DNA of 12,462 bases, taken from Candidatus Poribacteria bacterium (lineage in GTDB: Bacteria > Poribacteria > WGA-4E > WGA-3G). The DNA is taken from NCBI GenBank assembly GCA_028818995.1, contig JAPPMR010000366.1:1-12462 (forward strand). Reading direction: 5' to 3'. The position numbers and the translations under genes are program-made. Every line of letters starts with the position of its first letter. Within the stretch, counting starts at the first letter, position 1. The notes under the pieces were generated by a model, which worked only from the letters and a program-made list of their open reading frames with translations, was not told the origin of the DNA and ran no database searches. Below are positions 1-6,835 of this stretch, piece by piece.

Positions 1-60
1 ACCATAATCTGACTTTAGGAAACGTACAAAATAGAGTCTATCTCGTAAATTGCTAAACAC
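1..60 (-). CDS. Possible 5' end of the next gene, cut by the window edge
   Basis: A reading frame opens with GTG at 60 and stays open for all 20 codons to the window edge. GGGGAG (65-70 on the plus strand as ctcccc) lies 4 nt upstream of the GTG, a reasonable ribosome binding site. The frame begins 26 nt after the stop of the stand-alone sigma factor gene, so the two could be cotranscribed. Genes just downstream of ECF sigma genes often encode anti-sigma factors, but the 20 residues visible (starting MFSNLRDRLY) contain no recognisable motif, so no function is assigned. A 20-codon open frame can occur by chance. Confidence 0.25.
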   Translation of the reverse strand, partial: MFSNLRDRLYFVRFLKSDYG

Positions 61-86
61 GGTTCTCCCCAGAAAATGCCTACTTT

Positions 87-740
87 TCATAATCCAGTTA
101 AAGATGTTCTGAGCCATCCAATAGGTTCGTTTTGGAGGTAAGGACGCAGCATATCTCGTAATTTTCGATGTGCATGATGTAGGTGGGTTTTAATAGTCCC
201 TTCAGATCTATTCAAGCGAGATGCAATATCCTTTATAGGGAGTTCCTCCGCATAACGCAAATAAAAGACACGACGTTGACCGGTTGGCAGTTGCCGTACA
301 GCCTCGTCAACTATGTACTCAAATTCCTTTTTTTCAAGGATTTGATTTAGCGAAAGGTGTTTTTGAGTGGTTTGAAGAATTTCTTCTGCGCTTGAGGGTA
401 ACTCTTCCCAACTTACAACAGATTGCTTGTTTTGTTTGCGGAGGAAGTCAGTACTACAATTGATTGCGATTTTATAGAGCCAGCTGTAAAAAGCAGATTG
501 TCCCTTGAAGTTTGGCAGGGCTTTCCAGGCTTTCAGGAAAACCTCCTGGCAAATATCTTCTGCTGTTTCACGGTTGTGTACTCGCTGATAAATCAAATTG
601 TAGATTTTCTGCCGATATTTGTTAACTAACGGGTTAAACGCTTCAGACTCTCCCTTCTGTGTACGTTTAATTAGCTCCTTCTCATCAAGCAGGCTAAGTT
701 CTCTTTGAGTTGTAAAAGTATTTTCCATATTTTTTCTCAT
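87..740 (-). CDS. Stand-alone ECF-type RNA polymerase sigma-70 factor (217 aa)
   Basis: This is a compact ECF sigma factor of normal family length that recruits core RNA polymerase to specific promoters. Region 2 spans about residues 24-102: the core-binding helix has TAEDICQEVFLKAW, and the -10 recognition part has FYSWLYKIAINCSTDFLR. Region 4 spans about 143-197 and ends in the helix-turn-helix IKDIASRLNRSEGTIKTHLH, which contacts the -35 element. There is no membrane segment, WD40 domain or other extension, unlike its neighbours. Its sequence is clearly different from the other four sigma domains here, so it is not a recent copy. The start is uncertain: ATG at 740 has AAGGA only about 17 nt upstream, and ATG at 728 (M5) has a weak GAGA. 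It lies 201 bp downstream of the preceding sigma gene, so it probably has its own promoter. Possible partner: the frame opening at 60. Confidence 0.93.
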   Translation of the reverse strand: MRKNMENTFTTQRELSLLDEKELIKRTQKGESEAFNPLVNKYRQKIYNLIYQRVHNRETAEDICQEVFLKAWKALPNFKGQSAFYSWLYKIAINCSTDFLRKQNKQSVVSWEELPSSAEEILQTTQKHLSLNQILEKKEFEYIVDEAVRQLPTGQRRVFYLRYAEELPIKDIASRLNRSEGTIKTHLHHAHRKLRDMLRPYLQNEPIGWLRTSLTGL

Positions 741-841
741 ATAATTTAGAGTTGTTGTTTCCTTCTAAGGATAGCAAAATTTAAGGTAAACCTGTAAAAT
801 CTAAATACAGCAAATTTTTCAATTAACAGGACATCGTCGCT

Positions 842-868
842 CGGTACGCTCATAAGGCGCGCCTACCG
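842..868. repeat. GC-rich imperfect inverted repeat in the 741-941 intergenic gap
   Basis: A GC-rich island (about 836-872) stands out in AT-rich intergenic DNA. The arms 842-851 (cggtacgctc) and 859-868 (gcgcctaccg) pair at 8 of 10 positions around a 7-nt loop, and the island contains the 8-bp palindrome ggcgcgcc (856-863). It may be a REP-like dispersed intergenic element or the structured 3' end of the upstream gene. There is no U-tract to support a classical terminator. The rest of the gap shows only a 10-bp palindrome, aaacgcgttt (900-909), and AT-rich sequence before the sigma start. Confidence 0.35.
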
Positions 869-941
869 GCGAATTTCTAAGGCAGAATGAATTGCGATCA
901 AACGCGTTTTTGTTAATGTGAAGTCGTGATTTAGAACGGTA

Positions 942-1862
942 TTAGATTGATTTAGCACGTTTTTTTCGCCAATGTTCCTCCCGATAATGATCTATCAATG
1001 TGTGTTTAGTTAAGACCCGCACCCATCTATGGAAAGGGCATACAAACAAGAATTTGTTTAACTTATTCATCACCTTTTCGAACGCCTGCAACTCAAGTGC
1101 TTTCATCTCTTGGTCATTGCCCAGGTTGTAATAACGCTCAATATAATTGTGGATCCAGGGCTTGACCATGTCCTTAATCAATTCAGTTGCCTCACAATCA
1201 CCGCTCACAGCTGCGGCTATTATTTTATAATCTGAATTCTTATCGTTTTGATTTTGGGATTGAACAAATTCTGAAGACATAATTCCTCCTCTTTTAGATT
1301 CTACACCAAACTCCTTTCGCAGGAGTAGTCTTGTTTCTCTAAGTTTTGTCTTGACGGTGCCTATTGGCAGGTCAAGTTCATTTGAAATTTCTTTCATGCT
1401 CCACGATTCTAAATAGTACAATGCTGCAACGGGACGCACCCGCATAGGAAGATATTGCACTGCTTCTCTTGCCTCAGTACGAAGCATGTTTTCTCGGAAA
1501 CGTGTGGATGCCTCTTGGTCAATCTGCTCAACTAACTCCGCATCAGTATATGGGATTTCACGCCTTGAGCGTTTAGAGGTGGCGTAATACCTGTTACAAG
1601 CGTTATAAGCAATTTTCTGCAGCCACGGACCAAAACTATCTACTTTCTTGAGTCCGTTAATGTTGTTCCATACTGCTATCCAGATGTCAGTGAGTATCTC
1701 TTCAGCATCCTGTCGTTGCCGCGAATTTGCTACAATCACACGCCAAATTCGTGGTGTGTAACGGGACATGAGTTCTGAGAAAGCTGCTTCATTACGGTTT
1801 TGTACTAATTGTATAAGTTTTTCATCATTCAGGCTTTTTATCAATTCTAAATCGTAGTACAT
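942..1862 (-). CDS. ECF sigma factor with a second, degenerate sigma region 2 at its C-terminus (306 aa)
   Basis: Residues 1-190 are a complete ECF sigma: region 2 about 12-95 (AEEILTDIWIAVW, FGPWLQKIAYNACNRYY) and region 4 about 133-185 (SMKEISNELDLPIGTVKTKLR). This part closely matches the N-terminus of the sigma-WD40 gene at 6610, including the junction IMSSE[FY]VQ[ST]QNQ. After the junction the proteins diverge. Instead of a propeller, residues about 212-300 resemble region 2 again (SGD.EA.EL, QAFEKVMNKLNKF, FHRWVRVLTKHTLIDHYR), but the acidic DxCQE-type core-binding motif is not preserved and no second region 4 follows. The ATG at 1862 was chosen because it aligns with the paralogue start (MYYD) and has AGAGAA 7 nt upstream; a TTG at 1868 is less likely. 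The gap to the upstream WD40 gene is 54 bp, so an operon is likely. It could act as a sigma factor or as a regulator competing with one. Confidence 0.85.
   Translation of the reverse strand: MYYDLELIKSLNDEKLIQLVQNRNEAAFSELMSRYTPRIWRVIVANSRQRQDAEEILTDIWIAVWNNINGLKKVDSFGPWLQKIAYNACNRYYATSKRSRREIPYTDAELVEQIDQEASTRFRENMLRTEAREAVQYLPMRVRPVAALYYLESWSMKEISNELDLPIGTVKTKLRETRLLLRKEFGVESKRGGIMSSEFVQSQNQNDKNSDYKIIAAAVSGDCEATELIKDMVKPWIHNYIERYYNLGNDQEMKALELQAFEKVMNKLNKFLFVCPFHRWVRVLTKHTLIDHYREEHWRKKRAKSI
1278..1292 (-). promoter_or_regulatory. Internal Shine-Dalgarno and in-frame ATG at the sigma/C-domain junction
   Basis: Reading the minus strand, AGAGGAGG (1285-1292) lies 4 nt before an ATG at 1280 that is in frame with the surrounding gene (M195, MSSEFVQ). 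This is a stronger ribosome binding site than the one at the gene's own start. Initiation here would release a 112-aa polypeptide consisting only of the second sigma-region-2-like domain. Whether it is used is inference. Confidence 0.45.
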
Positions 1863-1916
1863 ATACAAATTCTCTATTCTGGTTAATTTTGCATATTTGA
1901 CTGTAAAATGAACAGT

Positions 1917-4004
1917 CTACAGATAAGGTGTCATATCCCAAAGAAGAATTGTGCCATCAAAACTACCACTCGCTAACATTGTACCATTCGGCGAAAATGC
2001 AAGTGATTGCACGTCCGAGTTATGTCCCCAGAAGGTATGGATATTCTTACTTGTTGCGATGTCCCATATTCTGATAGCCATCTTTTCCATTCCTTTCTGC
2101 CACCAAGTTCCCGATGCGAGATAACTGCCACACGGTGAAAACACGAGGGCATACGGACGTCTGTTATTCTCTGGTTGCGGGATCGTGCGTAATGTCGTCA
2201 GTTGCTCAGCACACCAAAGACGGATTTCGTTATTCAAACCTCCTACAATCAGGTTACCACACGGTGAAAAAGCAAATCCCATTGGAATACACGGTTCACC
2301 AATAGGCAATATGGCAATTTCTTCGCCTAATTCAACATCCCACACTCGAGCAGTTTCGTCTGCTGCTCCACTGACCAGTCGTTTCCCATCTGGCGAAAAC
2401 GCCAATGCCCAAGGATGATCTGTATGTCCAGTCAGTTCTATAGGTCTTTCAGGTTGTTGAAAATTCCACACATAGACTGTTCCAAACCTACTTCCTACAG
2501 CGATCCGATCACCTGTGGGGGCAAATACTGCGTCCCGCGCCCATTGTACCGGCCCCTCAGGTGTAGTGAATTCTGCAATGGGGTTGTCAGGTTGTTTGGC
2601 ATCCCACACTTTACTTTTCTCTGAAATACAAGATGCGAGAATTCTGCCATCAGGTAAAACAGTGAAAGAACCAACCCATTCATCCTTTAATAAATTATCC
2701 CCCATCCGTTTCTTGGCGACATCCCATAACAATATCCCATCCCCGTGAGTCTTACTCGCTACGGTCTGGTTATCCACCCAAATTCCTTTCGGATCAGGCC
2801 ACGGAAAACGATGTTCACGCAGTATTGAGTATACAGGTACATTATCATCAGACTGCTTTCTGGACATTTTTTCATTTAATTGCTGCAGTTTTCCATCGGT
2901 GTAAGCAGTAGCTAAAGACTCAGCAAAACCGATGCCGCCGATACCTGCAGAAATCTTAAGTATTTTTTCATTCGTTTCTACATTCCACACTTCTGTAGGG
3001 TTGGGCGAACTGGGAGATGCTAAAGCAAACAGTTCTCCCTCCTTTGTGTAGAAAGGATCGTGTAGGTCAGGGTAAACCATTTTTTGAGAACCTGTTGCAA
3101 TATCCCATACCCGTAGTGTTGTCGTGTCACTTGAAGCGACGAATTGGTTACAAGGTGAAATAGCAACAGTATCTATCCAATCGGTATGTCCTGAAAAGTG
3201 TGCAATACGTTCACCTGAAGTTACATCCCACACAGAGACACAACGGTCAACGCGTTTAGTATCATGAGGTGTTTCGTCAGGACAGGATGCGGCTAACAAG
3301 CGGCTGTCTGGCGAAAAAGCCAATCTATAACCAGCAAATTTGATCAATGCTTCACCAGTTTCTGGGTACCAAACATAAATTTGATCTCTTTCTGTATCAG
3401 GGTTCAAAAGTTCGTCGTAGTTCTCCTTGTCATTTGAATAGAGTGGGGGATTTCCAGCATTTGCGGCAAGCAGTTTACCATCCGGAGAAAATTCAAGTTG
3501 GGAAATATCGTTTGACTGCCATTTGTGTTCTCCCCTATCCATCTGTGCTATATCCACGTCCCTATGAATATCTAATACCTTGATGATGCCGTTTGAGTCA
3601 GCAACTGCAATCCATTTTCCGTTTGATGAGCAGGCGAGACCTCCAGAGGCATATTGATCCTCAATCTGTCTGACAAGCGACCCGCTTTGGACATCCATTA
3701 CCTTAAGGATACCATCTGAGTTATAAGTAACAATCCACTTGCCATCATGGGAAAAGTCAAGAGAATTAATTAATCCGCGTTCAGTTTCCCATAACGAAAT
3801 CGGCAACATTGAAGAGACGTCATACCACCACAGCCCCATCCCAGTTGCCACAGCGAAATATGTGCCATCTGGAGAAAGTTTGATGTCCCACTCATTCATG
3901 AGTCCTTTTCCAAACCTTACAATTGCGTCTTTAGGTAATGCCCAGGTATTCCCGATAGGGTCACTCGCAATAACATTTAACGCTGCCGGTTTTTGGTTTT
4001 GCAT
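1917..4004 (-). CDS. Free-standing WD40 beta-propeller protein, about 14 blades (695 aa)
   Basis: The whole protein after about residue 20 is WD40 repeats, for example SPDGTYFAVATGMGLWWYD, LINSLDFSHDGKWIV and, at the end, SFDGTILLWDMTPYL. About 14 blades can be counted, enough for two seven-bladed propellers. The middle blades (about 330-420) are degenerate. WD40 propellers are protein-interaction scaffolds without catalysis. There is no signal peptide or membrane segment, so it is probably cytoplasmic. It opens with MQNQK and then WALPKDAIVRFGKG, the same preamble that precedes the propellers in the three sigma fusions, and ends like the broken fusion upstream (WDM.PYL). It therefore looks like the propeller half of such a fusion encoded alone. 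ATG at 4004 has AAGGGA (4012-4017) 7 nt upstream. The gap to the upstream frame is 17 bp and to the downstream sigma 54 bp, indicating one transcript. Confidence 0.9.
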   Translation of the reverse strand: MQNQKPAALNVIASDPIGNTWALPKDAIVRFGKGLMNEWDIKLSPDGTYFAVATGMGLWWYDVSSMLPISLWETERGLINSLDFSHDGKWIVTYNSDGILKVMDVQSGSLVRQIEDQYASGGLACSSNGKWIAVADSNGIIKVLDIHRDVDIAQMDRGEHKWQSNDISQLEFSPDGKLLAANAGNPPLYSNDKENYDELLNPDTERDQIYVWYPETGEALIKFAGYRLAFSPDSRLLAASCPDETPHDTKRVDRCVSVWDVTSGERIAHFSGHTDWIDTVAISPCNQFVASSDTTTLRVWDIATGSQKMVYPDLHDPFYTKEGELFALASPSSPNPTEVWNVETNEKILKISAGIGGIGFAESLATAYTDGKLQQLNEKMSRKQSDDNVPVYSILREHRFPWPDPKGIWVDNQTVASKTHGDGILLWDVAKKRMGDNLLKDEWVGSFTVLPDGRILASCISEKSKVWDAKQPDNPIAEFTTPEGPVQWARDAVFAPTGDRIAVGSRFGTVYVWNFQQPERPIELTGHTDHPWALAFSPDGKRLVSGAADETARVWDVELGEEIAILPIGEPCIPMGFAFSPCGNLIVGGLNNEIRLWCAEQLTTLRTIPQPENNRRPYALVFSPCGSYLASGTWWQKGMEKMAIRIWDIATSKNIHTFWGHNSDVQSLAFSPNGTMLASGSFDGTILLWDMTPYL

Positions 4005-4021
4005 AATATTGTCCCTTGTAT

Positions 4022-4633
4022 CTAAAGATAGGGTTTCATATCCCAGATCAAGATAGTGCCATCACCGCTACTACTTGCCAAGAGTGTTCCATCTTGTGAA
4101 AACGCAAGCGATATAATATCAGTAAGGTGTCCAGAAAAGGTTGCAATATTCTCCCCTGTCATTGTGTTCCACACCATGATAGGAATGTTAACCATCCCAT
4201 CTCTCCGATACAACCCAGTAGCAAGATAAAGACCGTTTGGCGAAAATGCAATGCCTCCCTGCCACCAAAATTTGTATTCGTCTGGCTTCGGTATTGTTAG
4301 TCTCAGTTTGCTATCTTTGAGATCCCATAAAATGAATTCTCTTTCAGCTTCACCAGCAATAACGTTTCCACACGGAGAAAAAGCAGTATGCTCTACTTTA
4401 TAACTCTTAAACGGATGCACTTCCTTACCAGATTTAACATCCCACAACCGATAGTTGCCGCACTCTGGAACGCTCGCAAGGTAATCGCCATCCGAGCTGA
4501 ACGCCATGAACGCAACATTAGTCTCATGTCCTGTGAAAGTGTGAAGCAGTTCCTCCCGTGCAATATCCCACACAAATAGGTTTATCTTAGAATCCCCATA
4601 AGCCAATAGTTGGGCTTCGTGTGAATACGCCAC
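4022..4633 (-). CDS. C-terminal WD40 blades of the 6610 fusion, downstream of an in-frame stop
   Basis: This frame holds five WD40 blades (AYSHEAQLLAYGDSKINLFVWD to SSGDGTILIWDMKPYL) and is in the same reading frame as the sigma-WD40 gene that ends at 4694. The codons between 4634 and 4693 are also open and read as ordinary propeller sequence (from FGIETPIAQCEIKERP), so only the TAA at 4694-4696 separates them. The possible start, GTG at 4633, has no visible Shine-Dalgarno (the preceding bases are CCCCGGTATAAAGCC). Five blades would not close a propeller alone. The simplest reading is the 3' part of one 862-residue gene broken by a nonsense mutation or a sequencing error. Restarted translation, with the fragment completing the ring in trans, is possible but unsupported. 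Confidence 0.6.
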   Translation of the reverse strand: MAYSHEAQLLAYGDSKINLFVWDIAREELLHTFTGHETNVAFMAFSSDGDYLASVPECGNYRLWDVKSGKEVHPFKSYKVEHTAFSPCGNVIAGEAEREFILWDLKDSKLRLTIPKPDEYKFWWQGGIAFSPNGLYLATGLYRRDGMVNIPIMVWNTMTGENIATFSGHLTDIISLAFSQDGTLLASSSGDGTILIWDMKPYL

Positions 4634-4693
4634 GGCTTTATACCGGGGTCGTTCTTTGATTTCACATTGCGCAATAGGAGTCTCTATTCCAAA

Positions 4694-4696
4694 TTA
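4694..4696 (-). other. In-frame TAA interrupting a sigma-WD40 gene
   Basis: The plus strand reads tta, giving AGG-TAA-TTT on the coding strand. Removing the stop would join the upstream and downstream frames without any shift. It falls at the position of the conserved Trp of the blade's last strand (SFIKIR-stop-FG, compared with ILLWD in the neighbouring paralogue). Conversion from TGG needs two changes; TAT, TAC or CAA needs one. Other genes here stop with TAA, TAG and TGA, so an altered code is not suggested. Confidence 0.8.
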
Positions 4697-6610
4697 CCTT
4701 ATTTTGATAAAACTTCCATCAACACTGGTAGTGTGGAGTTTTTCATCGCTTGATGCGTAAAGACAATGTCTTTCACCAGGGAGTTTAATAACGTGAGGTT
4801 TTTGTGAGCGGGTGATGAAATCCCAACATCGAAAAGTTCCCTCAGGAAATGGATACTCAGCAACAAGAGTTCTCTTGTCAGGTGAAAACATGAGCGAGAT
4901 TGGATTATCAGGATGCGAATTATAGGTAACTTTTTGCTGATGCGGTTTGTCAAGAGTCCATACATTTAATTCATGTGTTGTAGCAAGTGCGAAATGCGAT
5001 CCGATAAAGCTGCACTTTAGAATTTCATTCTCTTGTGATACGTTGTAAGTTTCAAGTTTTTCATGTGAAGTTGCATCCCAGATCGTAGCATCAACGTAAG
5101 AAACGGCTGCAACCCGTAATGTTCCTTCTGTTGAATATGCTGGTATCAACCGATTATTACCAAAACGCTGCTCTGTGCTTTGCACCTGCCAATTTTCAGT
5201 ATTCCATACAGTTAGAGCGGAAACTTCAGTTTCTTCATAGGTAGCAGCAATATTATTTCCACATGGAGAAAAGGTGAGAGCCTGTAAAAAATTCGGGCAT
5301 TCTGTAAGTTCTGCTATACGTTCTCCGCTACCAATACCCCAAACGGAAATAATGTCTCTCTCAGGTGCAATCGTCCAATAACCACCCTTCAACCGCTCTG
5401 CGTCATCTGGGGGACTTGCACATGCAAGCATCTGATTATCTTGCGAAAAAGCAAGTGGCTGTTTTTTCATACATACATGAAACCTGAGTTCCGGGTCACC
5501 AAATCTTGCAAGTTGCTTACCTGTCTCTGCGTTCCAGACATCAACGATATAATCATTAACGCCATTTGCAGCTAAGAATTTTCCGTCTGAAGAAAAAATG
5601 AGTTGATTAATCCTTTTTTGAAGCCGATGTGCCTTTCGTTCCCAATGTTTAATGCATTTCCCCTGCTGGACATCCCATATCTTGACCCTTCCGTTTTCAT
5701 GACCTGTTGCTATCCACTCACCTGATGTGGAAAAAGTAATTGCAGAGATATTTTCGCAGTCGGTGTGCCACAATGTAATAGGCGACAACGTGTCTGCGTC
5801 ATACCACCACAACCCAATAGGGGTTCCAAAGACAAGATGTTTTCCATCAGGAGACAATGCCATAGTGTAAATATATCCGCGTCCGAATCTAAACAATGCA
5901 TCATCTGGTAATGCCCATGATATTAGTTCTGAATCTACAGTTGACTTAACTATCGCAGGCTTGATACCGTTCCAGTCTGATGTTTTCGCATCTTTTTGAT
6001 TTTGAGTTTGAACATATTCTGAAGACATAATTCCTCTTCTTTCAGATTCCACACCAAATTCTTGGCGCAGAAGTGCTCGTGTTTCCCTAAGTTTTGTCTT
6101 AACAGTACCGATTGGTAAGTTAAGCTCTTCGGCAATCTCTTTCATACTCCATGATTCTAAATAATACAATTCAGCAACGGGACGTACCCGCTGTGGAAGT
6201 TGTTGGACTGCTTCTCTTGCATCTGCACGTAGCTCATATTCCCGGAAACGCGGGGCTGCCTCTTGGTCAATTTGCTCAGCTAACTCCGCATCGGTGTGCG
6301 GAATTTCACTTCTTAAGCTTTTGGCAGAAGTGTAGTACCGGTTGCAGGCGTTATAGGCAATTTTCTGCAACCACGGTCCGAAGCTCTCCATCTTCTTGAG
6401 TGTGCTGATGTTATCCCAAACTGCCACCCAAGTATCTGTGAGAATTTCCTCAGCATCAAGACGTTGCCGCGAATTTGCGATGATTACACGCCAAATTCGT
6501 GGTGTGTAACGGGATATGAGTTCTGATAAAGCTGCTTCATTACGGTTCTGTACTAATCGTATGAGTTCTTCATCATTTAAACTTTTGATGGATTCTGAAT
6601 CGTAGTACAT
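4694..6610 (-). CDS. ECF sigma factor fused to WD40 propeller, prematurely terminated (638 aa)
   Basis: Residues 1-190 form an ECF sigma: region 2 about 12-95 (AEEILTDTWVAVW, FGPWLQKIAYNACNRYY), region 4 about 133-185 (SMKEIAEELNLPIGTVKTKLR). A short linker (MSSEYVQTQNQK) leads to WALPDDALFRFGRG and then eight full WD40 blades plus most of a ninth, where TAA at 4694 stops the frame. With the in-frame remainder to 4022 there would be 14 blades, as in the neighbours. There is no transmembrane segment, so sigma and propeller would both be cytoplasmic. The ATG at 6610 has AGGA 7 nt upstream and matches the start of the paralogue at 1862; TTG at 6616 would leave almost no spacing. The gene is first in a likely operon with the free propeller (4004) and sigma (1862) genes. 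The truncated product keeps the sigma part and one complete seven-blade ring, so it may still work. Confidence 0.85.
   Translation of the reverse strand: MYYDSESIKSLNDEELIRLVQNRNEAALSELISRYTPRIWRVIIANSRQRLDAEEILTDTWVAVWDNISTLKKMESFGPWLQKIAYNACNRYYTSAKSLRSEIPHTDAELAEQIDQEAAPRFREYELRADAREAVQQLPQRVRPVAELYYLESWSMKEIAEELNLPIGTVKTKLRETRALLRQEFGVESERRGIMSSEYVQTQNQKDAKTSDWNGIKPAIVKSTVDSELISWALPDDALFRFGRGYIYTMALSPDGKHLVFGTPIGLWWYDADTLSPITLWHTDCENISAITFSTSGEWIATGHENGRVKIWDVQQGKCIKHWERKAHRLQKRINQLIFSSDGKFLAANGVNDYIVDVWNAETGKQLARFGDPELRFHVCMKKQPLAFSQDNQMLACASPPDDAERLKGGYWTIAPERDIISVWGIGSGERIAELTECPNFLQALTFSPCGNNIAATYEETEVSALTVWNTENWQVQSTEQRFGNNRLIPAYSTEGTLRVAAVSYVDATIWDATSHEKLETYNVSQENEILKCSFIGSHFALATTHELNVWTLDKPHQQKVTYNSHPDNPISLMFSPDKRTLVAEYPFPEGTFRCWDFITRSQKPHVIKLPGERHCLYASSDEKLHTTSVDGSFIKIR
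6026..6037 (-). promoter_or_regulatory. Internal Shine-Dalgarno-like site and in-frame ATG at the sigma/WD40 junction
   Basis: On the minus strand AGAGGA (6032-6037) is followed closely by an in-frame ATG at 6028 (M195, MSSEYVQ). It is the counterpart of the stronger site in the paralogous gene at 1280. Use of this start would yield a propeller without its sigma domain. Confidence 0.35.
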
Positions 6611-6739
6611 AAACAATTCCTAATTTGCGTTTAATATATAGAGGAGGGTTTTTTGCGAAAAGGTTTAAAAAGATGAGATAAACGTTTTTTTGTGAGTTAA
6701 ACGAAGAACTTCAAGGATTGCAGCGTGAACCGCCTTAAA

Positions 6740-6798
6740 TTACTTAAGTCACTTTGGCATTGAATAGTCAGAGCTATACGCCAAAGTGACTTAAGTAA
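6740..6798. repeat. Perfect 19-bp inverted repeat between the two operons
   Basis: Arms 6740-6758 and 6780-6798 (ttacttaagtcactttggc and its exact complement) are separated by 21 nt, in which atag (6764-6767) and ctat (6774-6777) can pair again. The element begins 38 nt after the stop codon of the 848-aa gene, so the transcript would fold a long hairpin that probably marks the 3' end of that gene. On the coding strand only UUU follows the stem, so a classical intrinsic terminator is not clear; RNA stabilisation or a small palindromic mobile element are alternatives. The remaining gap, 6611-6739, is AT-rich upstream DNA of the next gene. It contains TATATATTAAA near 6630-6640 as a possible -10, but no convincing -35. 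Confidence 0.7.
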
Positions 6799-6835
6799 AT
6801 GATTTTTCAAGAGTTTACCACGAGGTAACAGGAAT

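Noticed and set aside
741..941. Sigma-70 type promoter before the stand-alone sigma gene
   Set aside because: The AT-rich spacer offers several loose -10/-35 pairs, but none has both good hexamers and 16-18 bp spacing, so no specific site is called.
3739..4056. Plus-strand open frame of 105 codons
   Set aside because: It overlaps the 5' end of the well-supported WD40 gene on the other strand and is antisense shadow sequence.
4694..4696. Stop codon reassignment or programmed readthrough of TAA
   Set aside because: TAA, TAG and TGA all end other genes in the window. The TAA followed by T is a context usually read as efficient termination, and no stimulatory structure is obvious.
6611..6616. 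TTG at 6616 (and TTG at 1868, GTG at 12332) as the gene start
   Set aside because: In each case an ATG one or two codons downstream aligns with the paralogue's start and has better spacing to the Shine-Dalgarno sequence.
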